Shown here: positions 44,312-53,255 of the stretch, in pieces
Position numbering within the stretch: the stretch's first letter is position 1
Layout of the letters: each line of letters opens with the position of its first letter
From: Streptomyces carminius
GTDB taxonomy: Bacteria; Actinomycetota; Actinomycetes; Streptomycetales; Streptomycetaceae
Direction: 5' to 3'
DNA length: 64,000 bases
Assembly (NCBI RefSeq): GCF_002794255.1
Contig: NZ_PGGW01000011.1
Coordinates: 1-64,000, forward strand
Position numbers and translations under genes: made by a program
The notes under the pieces: model-generated
Told to the model about the DNA's origin: nothing
The model's database searches: none
The model's input: the letters and a program-made list of their open reading frames with translations, nothing else

Positions 44312-44896
44312 TCAGGGGCGGATGGCGGTGATCCAGTGGGCCAGGGGACGAACCCGGCCCCGGGCCGGGTCCGTGAAGCCCGCCGCGGTGATCATCTCCT
44401 CGTAGTGCCCGGCGTGGGCGCGGAAGTCGGCCACCAGCAGCCGCCCTCCGGGGCGCAGCACGCGGAACATCTCGGCGAAGGCGCGCCCGCGCGCGTCCCG
44501 GCGGACGTGGTGGACGGCGAAGCTGGTGACGACGGCGTCGAACGAGCCGTCCGCGGCGTCGATCTCCTGGGCCGCGCCCACGGTGAACTCGCTGTGCTCG
44601 CCCCGGCGTGCCGCGCGGCGGCGGGCGTACTCCACCATCTGCGGTGCCGGGTCCAGCCCCAGCACGCCGCCGCCGGGTGTGACGGTCGCGGCGACCGCGC
44701 GGGTCAGCGCGCCCGTGCCGCAGCCGATGTCCAGGACACGGTCGCCGGGCTCCGTCCCGGCCCGTTCGGCGAGCCGGGCGAACAGCCGGCGGCGCACCAG
44801 CGGCAGGGCGAGAGAGCTGAACAGCTCGTAGCGCCGGGGATGGGTGATGAGGAGACCGGGGCTGTCGCCTCCGGTGCGGTTCCCGGTGCGGGTCAT
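44312..44896 (-). CDS. Class I SAM-dependent methyltransferase
   Basis: A 194-residue methyltransferase with motif I VLDIGCGTGAL, acidic residue in LGLDPAPQM, and the post-motif FRVLRPGGRLLVADF, as in UbiE/COQ5-type small-molecule methyltransferases. The substrate is unknown. GGGGGAAC lies before the ATG. It is divergent from a TetR gene with two palindromes in the spacer, so it is very likely its repression target. Confidence 0.92.
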   Translation of the reverse strand: MTRTGNRTGGDSPGLLITHPRRYELFSSLALPLVRRRLFARLAERAGTEPGDRVLDIGCGTGALTRAVAATVTPGGGVLGLDPAPQMVEYARRRAARRGEHSEFTVGAAQEIDAADGSFDAVVTSFAVHHVRRDARGRAFAEMFRVLRPGGRLLVADFRAHAGHYEEMITAAGFTDPARGRVRPLAHWITAIRP

Positions 44897-44912
44897 GGTG
44901 TTCCCCCAATAA

Positions 44913-44956
44913 CTTAGTGATGACTAAGAACACTGCCGAGCTTAGTCGCCGCTAAG
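44913..44956. promoter_or_regulatory. Paired TetR operators
   Basis: CTTAGTGATGACTAAG (44913-44928) is a perfect 6+4+6 palindrome. CTTAGTCGCCGCTAAG (44941-44956) repeats its outer halves with a 28-bp period. They lie between the divergent methyltransferase and TetR genes, as expected for TetR-dimer sites controlling both. Confidence 0.8.
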
Positions 44957-44988
44957 TTGTCGGGCAAGGCGGCGGCTACGATGAGGCG

Positions 44989-45639
44989 GTGCAACAGCAG
45001 GAACCCGCCGCCGCGCCCCGCCGTACCCGGCTGAACGCGGCCGACCGCAGGGCGTCGATCCTGGACGCCGCCACCGCCGTCTTCGCCGACGCCGGCTACC
45101 GCCGCGGCCGGACGGCCGAGATCGCCGCCCGGGTCGGGGTGAGCGAACCGGTGGTCTTCCAGAACTTCGGTTCCAAGGCCGCGCTGTACGCAGCCGTGCT
45201 CGACCGGGCCGCGGAACGGCTGGGCGCCACCGTGCGCGAGGAACTGGTGACCTGCTGCCAGGGCTCGGCGGCCACCCTCCTGGAGCACCTCCTGGCCCCC
45301 GGCCACTTCGACCGGATGCACGAGCGCGGCACCCTGGGCGCCCTGCTGGCCGACGCCGCCGCGCTCACCGAGGAACCCCGCATCGCCGAGGCGTACCGGC
45401 ACGGCACCCGGCGTATCGCCGCGGAACTGGCGGCGGTCCTGGCCGAGGGCCGGCGGGCGGGGGAGATCGACCCGGCCGTCGATCCTGCCACCGGCGCCTG
45501 GTGGCTGCTCTCGCTGCTCTCCTCGCACCGCTTCCGCCGCACCGCCGTCCCCGAGGAGGACCGGGCGCGGACGGAGGACGGGCTCGGGGAGCTGACCCGC
45601 CGGCTGCTCACGGTGCCCGAAAGGACCGAACGCCCCTGA
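44989..45639 (+). CDS. TetR-family transcriptional regulator
   Basis: A 216-residue TetR protein. The HTH is ILDAATAVFADAGYRRGRTA followed by AARVGVSEPVVFQNFGSK; the rest is a helical ligand domain. The start is GTG 44989. It probably binds the two CTTAG palindromes just upstream and represses the divergent methyltransferase gene as well as itself. Confidence 0.93.
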   Translation: MQQQEPAAAPRRTRLNAADRRASILDAATAVFADAGYRRGRTAEIAARVGVSEPVVFQNFGSKAALYAAVLDRAAERLGATVREELVTCCQGSAATLLEHLLAPGHFDRMHERGTLGALLADAAALTEEPRIAEAYRHGTRRIAAELAAVLAEGRRAGEIDPAVDPATGAWWLLSLLSSHRFRRTAVPEEDRARTEDGLGELTRRLLTVPERTERP

Positions 45640-45740
45640 AGGGGCCCGCCCGGGCCGGCCGGGGGCATAAGCTTCTGCCGCACCCCTGACGGGCCGTCGG
45701 CTCCGTCCCCCGAGTCCACCCGACCCGACAAGGAGACCCC

Positions 45741-46589
45741 GTGGCGGGCATCCCGACCTCCGAACCCACCGGTTCCCCCGAAGACGCCGCGGACGCCGCG
45801 CACTCCCGGATCGACACGACCGTCGCGCACTCGGCCCGGATATGGGACTACTGGCTGGGGGGCAAGAACCACTACGGGGTCGACCAGGCCGCCGGCGACC
45901 ACATCCGCACCATCCACCCCGGCATCACCGACTACGCCCGCGCGGACCGGGCGTTCCTGGGCCGCGCGGTGACCCATCTGACGGGCGAGGTCGGCATCCG
46001 GCAGTTCCTCGACATCGGCACCGGGCTGCCGACCACCGACAACACCCACGAGGTCGCCCAGCGCATCGCCCCGGAATCCCGCATCGTCTACACCGACAAC
46101 GACCCCATCGTGCTGGCCCACGCCCGCGCCCTGCTCACCTCCACCCCCGAGGGCGCCACCGACTACCTCGACGCCGACCTGCACGACCCCGACACCATCC
46201 TGCGCGAGGCGGCCAGGACGCTGGACCTCACCCGGCCCACCGCGGTCATGCTGCTGGGCATCGTGATGTTCGTCCACGACGACGACCGGGCCCGCGCGAT
46301 CGTGCGGCAGCTCATGGACGCGGTGCCCTCCGGCAGCTACCTGGTGCTGTCGCACACCGTCACCGCGCCCGGCATGGAGCACATGGACGCGGCGGTCGAG
46401 TACTGGAACAGCGTCGGCACACCGAAGCTGCTCCAGCGCACCCCTGGGGAGATCGCGCGGTTCTTCGACGGGCTGGAGGTGCTGGAACCGGGCATCGTGT
46501 CCTGCTCGCGGTGGCGGCCGGAGCCCACCCCGACGGGGGAGCCGCCCGAGGAGGTCGCCCTCTACTGCGGCGTGGGCCGCAAACCGTAG
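45741..46589 (+). CDS. SAM-dependent methyltransferase, actinomycete DUF574 type
   Basis: A 282-residue protein of the actinomycete S-adenosyl methyltransferase family (DUF574). Landmarks are ARIWDYWLGGKNHYGVDQAA near the N-terminus, FLDIGTGLPTTDNTHEVAQ as SAM-binding loop and YTDNDPIVLAHARALL. Streptomyces genomes carry many copies of unknown substrate. GTG 45741 has AAGGAG 6 bases upstream. It appears to be transcribed alone. Confidence 0.95.
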   Translation: MAGIPTSEPTGSPEDAADAAHSRIDTTVAHSARIWDYWLGGKNHYGVDQAAGDHIRTIHPGITDYARADRAFLGRAVTHLTGEVGIRQFLDIGTGLPTTDNTHEVAQRIAPESRIVYTDNDPIVLAHARALLTSTPEGATDYLDADLHDPDTILREAARTLDLTRPTAVMLLGIVMFVHDDDRARAIVRQLMDAVPSGSYLVLSHTVTAPGMEHMDAAVEYWNSVGTPKLLQRTPGEIARFFDGLEVLEPGIVSCSRWRPEPTPTGEPPEEVALYCGVGRKP

Positions 46590-46684
46590 CCCGGCCGCCC
46601 GCCGTACCGCCGACGGGCGCGGAGGGAGGAGGGCACCCCGGTGCGGCATGGCGGGAACCGCCGGTGCCCCGCTACCGTCGTGCC

Positions 46685-47110
46685 ATGGACGTCGAGACGG
46701 CCCTCGCCCTCGCCACCGCCGCCGCCTCCGCCGCGGTCGGGGGAGCCGCCACCGAGGCGGCGCGGCGCGCCTGGGAATCCCTGGCCGACCTGGTGCGGCG
46801 GGCCACGGGACGCGGTGCCGCCGACGGTGCCGATGGCGGTGCCGAGGACGACGCCCCCGACGACGCCGTCCTCCCCGCCGACCCCGAGGCACTCACCGGC
46901 CGGATCGTCCGTCTCGCCCGCACCGACGAGGAGTTCGCCGACCGGCTGTGCCGCTGGGCCGCCACCCACGGGGACGGCGTCCGGGCGGACGTACGGCTGA
47001 CCGGCACCGACCGGTCCCGCACCGTCCACAACACCGTCTCCGGCGGCGCCACGGTCGGCGGCCCGGTCGTCCAGGCCGACGAGATCCACGGCGGCATCAC
47101 CTTCAACTGA
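46685..47110 (+). CDS. Small protein with STAND-associated C-terminal motif
   Basis: A 141-residue protein. Residues ~1-40 form an Ala-rich amphipathic helix, the middle is acidic and Asp-rich, and the C-terminus reads TVHNTVSGGATVGGPVVQ followed by ADEIHGGITFN. Very similar short beta-type stretches occur in Streptomyces proteins near effector-associated and STAND/NACHT ATPase domains, which suggests an adaptor role. That link is inferred from pattern memory. No catalytic residues are visible. Confidence 0.65.
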   Translation: MDVETALALATAAASAAVGGAATEAARRAWESLADLVRRATGRGAADGADGGAEDDAPDDAVLPADPEALTGRIVRLARTDEEFADRLCRWAATHGDGVRADVRLTGTDRSRTVHNTVSGGATVGGPVVQADEIHGGITFN

Positions 47111-47143
47111 CCGCTCGCCCGGGTGAGTTCACAACGGGCCGGC

Positions 47144-48775
47144 TCACAGTGGATCGACCTCCCGCAGCTCCCCGTCCGCCAACCGCAGCCAGCGCGTGAT
47201 CCCGATGTCCCGCAGGAACGGGATGTCGTGGCCGGCCACGATCAGCGCGCCCTCGTACCCCGCCAGCGCACCGGTGAGCTGCCGGACACTGGCCAGGTCC
47301 AGGTTGTTGGTCGGTTCGTCCAGCATCAGGAGCTGCGGCGCCGGCTCGGCCAGCAGCAGTGCCGCCAGCGCCGCCCGGAAGCGCTCGCCGCCGGAGAGCG
47401 TCCCGGCCCGCTGCTCCGCCCGCGCCCCCCGGAACAGGAAGCGCGCCAGCCGGGCCCGGATGTGGTTGTCGGTCGCCCGGGGGGCGAACCGGGCGACGTT
47501 CTGCGCGATCGTCAGATCGTCGTCCAGCACGTCCAGCCGCTGCGGCAGGTACCGCACCGGGACATGGGCCACCGCCTCGCCTGCCACCGGCGTCAGCTCC
47601 CCGGCGACCGTGCGCAACAGTGTGGTCTTGCCCGCCCCGTTCGGCCCGACCAGGGCGATACGCTCCGGCCCGTGCAGGTCCAGCCCGGCGCGGACCCCGC
47701 AGCGCAGCTCCACCCCGCGCAGGGTCAGCACGGTACGGCCGCGCGGCACGGCGGTGCGCGGCAGGTCGATCCGGATCTCGTCGTCGTCCCGCACCGCCCC
47801 GGCGGCCTCGTCCAGCCGCTCCCGGGCCTCCTTCAGCCGCTCCTCGTGCAGGATGCGGTGCTTGCCCGCCGACACCTGCGCCGCGCGTTTGCGGGCGCCC
47901 ATCACGATCTTCGGTTCGCGCTTGGCGGCGTACATCCTGTCGCCGTAGCGCACCCGTTTGGCCAGCTTCTCGTGCGCCTCGGCCAGCTCGCGCCTCTGCC
48001 GCCGCAGATCGGCCCCGGCCGCGCGGACCGTCCGCTCGGCAGCCTCCTGCTCCACCTCCAGCGCCGCCTCGTAGTCGTCGATGTTCCCGCCGTACCAGCG
48101 GACCTCGCCGTCGCGCAGCTCGGCGATCCGGTCGACCCGGCGCAGCAGCTCGCGGTCGTGGCTGACCACGATCAGCACCCCGGGCCAGGTGTCGACGGCG
48201 GCGTACAGCCGGTGGCGCGCGGCCAGGTCGAGGTTGTTGGTCGGCTCGTCCAGCAGCAGGATCTCCGGCCGGGCCAGCAGCAGCGCGGCCAGCCGCAGCA
48301 GGACGGCCTCCCCGCCGGAGACCTCGCCGAGGGCGCGGTCCAGCCCGATGTGCTCCAGGCCGAGCTGGTCCAGGACGGCTCGGGAGCGTTCCTCGACGTC
48401 CCAGTCGTCGCCGACGGCGGTGAAGTTCTCCTCGCTCGCGTCGCCGTTCTCGATGGCGTGCAGCGCGGCCCGGGCCTCGGCGACACCCAGGACCTGCTCC
48501 ACCCGCAGTTCGGCGGAGTGCCGGACGTTCTGCGGCAGGTGGCCGAACTCGCCGGTGGTGCGCACCGACCCCCGCGCCGGGGTCAGTTCGCCCGCGATGA
48601 GCTTCAGCAGCGTGGACTTCCCGGCGCCGTTGAGGCCCACCAGACCGGTGCGGCCGGGCGTGACGGACAGGTGGAAGTCGGTCAGGACACGGGTGCCGTC
48701 GGGCCAGGCGAAGTGCACTCCGGCGCAGACGACGGACGCGGCGGACGGGGCGGGGGAGGGGGAGGAAAGTGGCAT
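47144..48775 (-). CDS. ABC-F family ATPase, antibiotic-resistance-like
   Basis: A 543-residue protein with two ABC ATPase domains and no membrane helices. Walker A motifs are GLNGAGKST and GPNGAGKTT, signatures are LGEVSGGE and GTLSGGER, and LLLDEPTNNLDLA/MLDEPTNNLDLA are the Walker B regions. A charged interdomain linker (~residues 225-300) corresponds to the part that reaches the ribosomal peptidyl-transferase centre. Actinomycete ABC-F proteins often protect ribosomes from macrolides, lincosamides or streptogramins. ATG 48775 has GGAG 6 bases upstream. A possible leader peptide lies about 150 bases upstream. Confidence 0.92.
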   Translation of the reverse strand: MPLSSPSPAPSAASVVCAGVHFAWPDGTRVLTDFHLSVTPGRTGLVGLNGAGKSTLLKLIAGELTPARGSVRTTGEFGHLPQNVRHSAELRVEQVLGVAEARAALHAIENGDASEENFTAVGDDWDVEERSRAVLDQLGLEHIGLDRALGEVSGGEAVLLRLAALLLARPEILLLDEPTNNLDLAARHRLYAAVDTWPGVLIVVSHDRELLRRVDRIAELRDGEVRWYGGNIDDYEAALEVEQEAAERTVRAAGADLRRQRRELAEAHEKLAKRVRYGDRMYAAKREPKIVMGARKRAAQVSAGKHRILHEERLKEARERLDEAAGAVRDDDEIRIDLPRTAVPRGRTVLTLRGVELRCGVRAGLDLHGPERIALVGPNGAGKTTLLRTVAGELTPVAGEAVAHVPVRYLPQRLDVLDDDLTIAQNVARFAPRATDNHIRARLARFLFRGARAEQRAGTLSGGERFRAALAALLLAEPAPQLLMLDEPTNNLDLASVRQLTGALAGYEGALIVAGHDIPFLRDIGITRWLRLADGELREVDPL

Positions 48776-48924
48776 GCGGGTCTCCGGCTGCTCTCGGGGG
48801 GAGGGAGGGGGCAACACGTGGAGACACCGGGACGCCGTGCGGCGACCGGACCCCGAGGGCAGTCGGCGGGCGGGGCGGCGGGCGCGGGGCCCGGCGGAAA
48901 CGGAGAAGCCCCGGAGCGGACGCG

Positions 48925-48987
48925 TCAGGTCCGGAAGGGCGGCTCACAGCCCGAGGTCGTCGCACAGGCGGACAGCGCGCGGAGCAT
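48925..48987 (-). promoter_or_regulatory. Possible leader peptide ahead of the ABC-F gene
   Basis: A 20-codon frame starting at ATG 48987 with GGGAG 3 bases upstream encodes MLRALSACATTSGCEPPFRT. It lies 149 bases before the ABC-F start. GTCTCC in the leader could pair with GGAGAC in the ABC-F ribosome-binding site. This layout resembles drug-induced ribosome-stalling attenuation of ABC-F resistance genes, but the evidence is positional only. Confidence 0.4.
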
Positions 48988-49197
48988 GGTCTCCCGCGGT
49001 CCGGTGTCTCATGACCTCAGACGAGCAACGGCCTTCTCCGATCGACGACGACAGGGCCGACGACGACGCTACGAGGCCCACCGGGAACCCGCAAACGGTT
49101 TTCCGGCCGTCCCGCCCTCCACCTCCTCACCGTCCTCGCCCTCCCAGTCCTCCCAGCCCTCCTCGCCCTCTTCCACCGGATGTGCTGTGCTGCCCTC

Positions 49198-49848
49198 ATG
49201 ACCGACCGCGCCCGCCCCGGCTTCCGCCCCGTCACCTGGCCCCGGCTGACCGACGCCCTCGCCGACCGCGTCACGGCCACCGCCACGCACGACGGTTCGC
49301 CCTGGCCGCGGGTGGCGCTCGACGGGGCCCCGGCCGCCCGGCCCGGGGAGCGGGCGGACGCCCTCGCCGATGCGCTGCGGCTGCGCGGCCGCCCGGTGCA
49401 CCGGGTGAGCGCGCACGGCTTCCTGCGGCCCGCCTCGCTGCGTCTGGAGTACGGCCGGCGGGACCCGGACGCCTACTACGACCTGTGGCTGGACGACGGC
49501 GCCCTGTGGCGGGAGGTGTTCGGGCCGCTCGGCCCGGACGGCACCGGGCGGGTGCTGCCCGACCTGTGGGACCCGGCCACCGACCGCGCCACCCGCAGCC
49601 CGTACACCACCCTGCCGCCCGGCGGCGTCCTGCTGCTCGACGGGCCGCTGCTGCTGGGCCGCGGCTTCCCGCTGGACCTGGCGGTCCACCTGCGGCTCAC
49701 CCCCGCCGCCCTGGCCCGCCGCACCCCGGAGGCGGAGCGGTGGACGCTGCCGGCGTTCGCCCGCTACGAGGACGAGACGCGGCCGGGCGAGACGGCCGAC
49801 GTGGTGGTCCGCACCGACGACCCCCGCCACCCCGCCTGGAACGGGTAG
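49198..49848 (+). CDS. Uridine kinase-like protein with degenerate P-loop
   Basis: A 216-residue protein resembling actinomycete uridine-kinase-like P-loop proteins (VALDGAPAARPGERADALAD, RRDPDAYYDLWLDDGALWRE, LLLDGPLLLGRG). The expected Gly-Lys-Ser/Thr of Walker A is replaced by ARPGERAD, so phosphoryl transfer is doubtful. ATG 49198 was chosen over an earlier ATG at 49180 because family similarity begins there. The function is unknown. Confidence 0.7.
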   Translation: MTDRARPGFRPVTWPRLTDALADRVTATATHDGSPWPRVALDGAPAARPGERADALADALRLRGRPVHRVSAHGFLRPASLRLEYGRRDPDAYYDLWLDDGALWREVFGPLGPDGTGRVLPDLWDPATDRATRSPYTTLPPGGVLLLDGPLLLGRGFPLDLAVHLRLTPAALARRTPEAERWTLPAFARYEDETRPGETADVVVRTDDPRHPAWNG

Positions 49849-50176
49849 GCGGGGCGGGTCACCGGCCCCGCTCGGCCGGCACACCGCTCCCGGTGGGCGC
49901 GCGCGGTGCTCGGTGTCTCACCGCCGTGGAACGAGGTGCCGGGGTGCCGGGGTGCCGCAGCCATGGTGCGGGGGCGCTCTTCGAGTGGAACCCTGTTGTC
50001 ACGAAGAAAAAGAAAAGAACAACCAGAGAGTGTTGGCTGACCCTTTTCTTGCACATATTGATCGCATCGGAAATTTCAGTTCATTCTTCGCGCGGATCGT
50101 TCCTTTCGGGTTTCCGGGTGGTGATGATGGCTGATTATGTGCCTACATCGGACAACTTGAGAAAAGGGGCGAATTC
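49849..50176. promoter_or_regulatory. AT-rich upstream region of the Crp-like gene
   Basis: About 330 bases without a gene. The stretch 49990-50170 is far less GC-rich than the rest of the window and includes an A-rich run near 50001-50025. It probably holds a promoter for the Crp-like regulator. AAAAGGGG (50160-50167) is its ribosome-binding site. No specific -35/-10 pair can be defended. Confidence 0.45.
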
Positions 50177-51019
50177 TTGGTTTCCGAGGCTGCTTCCGGC
50201 ACAGGGGCGGGAGTCCGCCGCGTCGCGGGCGGGGGCTGGGCCGCCGGTACCCTGCTGGCCGAGCTGGAGCGGACGGAGGCGGGGCCCTCCGGCCCGGCCC
50301 GGCTGGCCCTGGAGCGGGCCGGGACCGCGCGGGTCTGCGCACGGGACGAGCTCATGTACCTGAGCGGGGCCCCCGGCACCTTCGTCGTGCTGCTGCTCGA
50401 CGGCTTCGCCAAGATCACCACGGCGGACGCCGAGGGCCTCCCCCTGCTGGTGGACGTCCGGGCGCCCGGGGATGTGGTGGGGGAGACCTCCGCGTTCGAC
50501 GGCGGGCCCCGGTCCGCCACGGTCACCGCGGCCCAGCAGATGCTCGTCCGGCGGATATCGCAGGAGGAGTGGCTGCGCTGGGTCGCCGGGCACCCGGCCG
50601 CCGCGCCGGCCGTCCACCGGACCCTGGCCCATCGCCACCGCACCGCGATCCGGCGCACCCGCCTCGTGCGCGGGCCGGTGGTCGCCCGCCTCGCCCGCGC
50701 CGTACTGGACCTGGTCGAGCGGTACGGGACACCCGGTCCGGACGGACTGGTGGTCAGGCCGGCGCTGACCCAGGCGGAGTGGAGCGGACTGGTCGGGGCG
50801 CGGGAGCGCAGGGTGCACCACGCGCTCCGGGAACTCTCGGAGGCAGGCGTCATCACCTCCGGCCGCCGCCGGATCACCGTGCGCTCGGTCCCCGGCCTGC
50901 GGGAGATCGCCGACCGGGACGGGGAGGAGGAGGGAGCGGCGGTACGGCCGGCCCGCGTCGTACGGACCGCTCACCCCCGGCCGGGCGTTCCGGACCGCGT
51001 CCCGCGGAAGATCCGGTGA
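50177..51019 (+). CDS. Crp/Fnr-family transcriptional regulator
   Basis: A 280-residue protein with a cyclic-nucleotide-binding-like barrel (DELMYLSGAPGTFVVLLLDG, PGDVVGETSAFDGGPRSATV) and a C-terminal HTH (LTQAEWSGLVGARERRVHHA). The PGDVVGE...RSATV cassette resembles the phosphate-binding segment of Crp, so a cyclic nucleotide is possible. TTG 50177 follows AAAAGGGG. The downstream GTPase gene starts 135 bp later on the same strand and may be controlled by it. Confidence 0.88.
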   Translation: MVSEAASGTGAGVRRVAGGGWAAGTLLAELERTEAGPSGPARLALERAGTARVCARDELMYLSGAPGTFVVLLLDGFAKITTADAEGLPLLVDVRAPGDVVGETSAFDGGPRSATVTAAQQMLVRRISQEEWLRWVAGHPAAAPAVHRTLAHRHRTAIRRTRLVRGPVVARLARAVLDLVERYGTPGPDGLVVRPALTQAEWSGLVGARERRVHHALRELSEAGVITSGRRRITVRSVPGLREIADRDGEEEGAAVRPARVVRTAHPRPGVPDRVPRKIR

Positions 51020-51154
51020 ACCCGCACTGGGACGGGATTCGCCCGGCGCCGGGACGCTCTACTGGTCCAGGGGGTAATCCGGGAGACCGCCGTTCGGCGG
51101 CCTCCCGGCTCTCCGGTGGGAAGAGGAAGCACCGCCACAGCAGTGAGGCAGCAC

Positions 51155-52306
51155 ATGACAGCCATTCCTGTCACCGTCGTCGGACCGAAGGAATCGGGGA
51201 AGACCGTCTATCTCGCCAGTCTGTTCCGGCGACTGGCCATGCAGCGCGACGACGTCGGTTTCTTCGTCCAGGTCTCGCCGGAGCAGGCGAAGAAACTGAA
51301 CAACATCTACCAGGAGATCGTCGCCCCGGACACCTGGCCGGAGGCCACCCTGCTGGCCCACACCCCCGAGTGGGAGTTCGCCTGCTCGGTGCGGACCGGC
51401 CAGGGGCGGGTGTTCAGCCCGTTCACCGTCAGCTACCTGGACTTCGCCGGCGAGCACCTGACCGGGAGCGGGGAAACGGAGACCGGCAAGCACGTCTGGG
51501 AGCGCATCAGGAAGTCGGAGTTCCTCCTGGTGCTGCTGGACGGGGTCAAGGTGCTGCGGTGCTTCGACGGCGACTACCGGCTCGTCGACGAACTCGTCCC
51601 GGTGTTCAACGCGTTGCAGAGCAACAACGCCGTCGTGCACTTCGTGGTCACCAAGTGGGACCTGCTGGAGGCGGCCGGGCACACCGTCGGCACCGTCCTG
51701 GACCGCCTGCAGGAGCACGACGACTTCAGGGCCTGCTTCGAGGACCGGCTCCGCCGTGCGGGGGAGGCCGGGGCGCTGCGCCTCATCCCCGTCAGCTCCC
51801 TGGGCGCCGGCTTCGCCGTACCGGGCCCCGACGGGGAGACGATGATCAAGAAGGGCCGGTTCCCCAGGCCGCAGAACGTCGAGGTGCCGATGATGGCGGT
51901 CCTGGTCGATCTCTTCGACAAGACCCTCAAGGACATGGAGCGGGCCCAGCCGGGACGACCGGACGACGACGCGCTGCGCCGCCGCACCAGCCAGCTCGAC
52001 CGGCTCAGGACGTTCCGGAAGAGGATCCCGGCGGTACGCGCGTTCCTCCAGGCCAGGGCCGCGACATCGCCGGCGGCGCGGGTGGTCCGGGACACCATGC
52101 TGGACGCCCTGGTGGACTACGTGGACCGGCAGGTGTCCGAGTACGACCGGAAGATCGAGCACGATGTCGCCCGGCTGCGCGGGCGGGTGACGCAGGCCCG
52201 TACCGAGAAGGAGGCGCTGATCGGTCTGGTCAGGTCCTTCCGGGCGACACTGGCCGATTTCGAGGTGGCGCACCCGGGGTCGAGCGTGTTGGGGAAGGCG
52301 TCATGA
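51155..52306 (+). CDS. TRAFAC-type GTPase of a putative membrane complex
   Basis: A 383-residue P-loop GTPase. The G1 motif is GPKESGKT (~residues 9-16), a DFAGEH segment may act as G3, and TKWDLL is G4 (usual N/TKxD). A long coiled C-terminal half (~250-375) follows. It resembles GTPases found in NTP-dependent conflict or signalling clusters of actinomycetes, but I cannot place it firmly. Its stop overlaps the ATG of the membrane-anchored partner (ATGA), implying coupled synthesis and a complex. Confidence 0.8.
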   Translation: MTAIPVTVVGPKESGKTVYLASLFRRLAMQRDDVGFFVQVSPEQAKKLNNIYQEIVAPDTWPEATLLAHTPEWEFACSVRTGQGRVFSPFTVSYLDFAGEHLTGSGETETGKHVWERIRKSEFLLVLLDGVKVLRCFDGDYRLVDELVPVFNALQSNNAVVHFVVTKWDLLEAAGHTVGTVLDRLQEHDDFRACFEDRLRRAGEAGALRLIPVSSLGAGFAVPGPDGETMIKKGRFPRPQNVEVPMMAVLVDLFDKTLKDMERAQPGRPDDDALRRRTSQLDRLRTFRKRIPAVRAFLQARAATSPAARVVRDTMLDALVDYVDRQVSEYDRKIEHDVARLRGRVTQARTEKEALIGLVRSFRATLADFEVAHPGSSVLGKAS

Positions 52307-53151
52307 CGGCGGACACCGCCGCCTCCGGTCCGCGGGTCTGGCCTTTCGTCATCACCCGCTCGGTCCGCACCGGCTTCCGGATCGTGGTCGCCCCCGACTT
52401 CCTGCTGGACGTCGGCCAGCACCACCTGCTGGCCGACGTCGCGAGCGGGGAGGTCTCGGACGAGGTCGTCTACCTGCGGGAGTACCGGGACAAGGGCGAT
52501 GACTCACTCTGGCTGCTCTACCGCATCGGCTACCTCAGGGGAGCCGACATCGGGAGGGAGGAGGAGTACGTCCTGCACGGCTCGCGCCGCACCCCGCTGA
52601 TCGAGGGTGTGGTCTGCCGGACCAGGCCGGACTTCGACGCCACCGGGGAACTTCTCACCCGGGTGCACCGTACCTGCGCCGAGGCCGTGCGGTCGTTCTT
52701 CGAGGCGGACTCGGAGGACCACCCGGTGCACGGCGGTGCCGAGTTCGGGGTCCCCGAGGCGGGCCGGGGGGCAGGGCGTGCCCTGCCGGTGGAGGAGCAG
52801 GGTCCCTACCACTCGGGAAGGAACATCCAGGCGGCCCTTCAGGGCCGCCACCCACGGCCCTGTTCCCCGAAGCTCACCCCCGTCCCCCTCCCCGGCACGG
52901 CACCGGGCACGGCCGTACCGTCCGGTGCCGGACAGCGCACTGCGGCGGGAGGCCCGGGCGGTGGCCGGCTGGACGCTGCACCTGATGGGGACGGGACTGT
53001 GCCGGGCGGGGGAGAAGATGCTCGAACAGGCCAGGACCCTGTCCGACTCCCTGCCGCCCCCTTCACCCCCCTCGGGGGACGCCGGGGCGCGGCGGGCTGG
53101 GCCGTCGCTGTCCTGCTCGCCGCCGCGCTGATCACCGTGCTCCTGAGGTGA
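52303..53151 (+). CDS. C-tail-anchored partner of the GTPase, with two likely frame changes
   Basis: A 282-codon frame starting at ATG 52303, overlapping the GTPase stop. Residues ~1-145 form a soluble domain (PFVITRSVRTGFRIVVAPDF). The C-terminus is one membrane helix, GWAVAVLLAAALITVLLR. Between ~52920 and ~53060, however, the plus-2 frame has almost pure G/C third positions and encodes a sensible helix (LRREARAVAGWTLHLMGTGL), while the annotated frame there is A/T-rich at third positions. Two compensating indels, natural or from sequencing, are likely. No family recognised. Confidence 0.65.
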   Translation: MTADTAASGPRVWPFVITRSVRTGFRIVVAPDFLLDVGQHHLLADVASGEVSDEVVYLREYRDKGDDSLWLLYRIGYLRGADIGREEEYVLHGSRRTPLIEGVVCRTRPDFDATGELLTRVHRTCAEAVRSFFEADSEDHPVHGGAEFGVPEAGRGAGRALPVEEQGPYHSGRNIQAALQGRHPRPCSPKLTPVPLPGTAPGTAVPSGAGQRTAAGGPGGGRLDAAPDGDGTVPGGGEDARTGQDPVRLPAAPFTPLGGRRGAAGWAVAVLLAAALITVLLR

Positions 53152-53255
53152 ACCCGCGGCTTCCGTCCACGGCCCGCCCATGAGCCGTACGCGTTCCCGT
53201 CCCCCGGCCGGCTACCGGCCGCCGGGGGGCGGGAACGCCCTGCGATGCTGATGTC

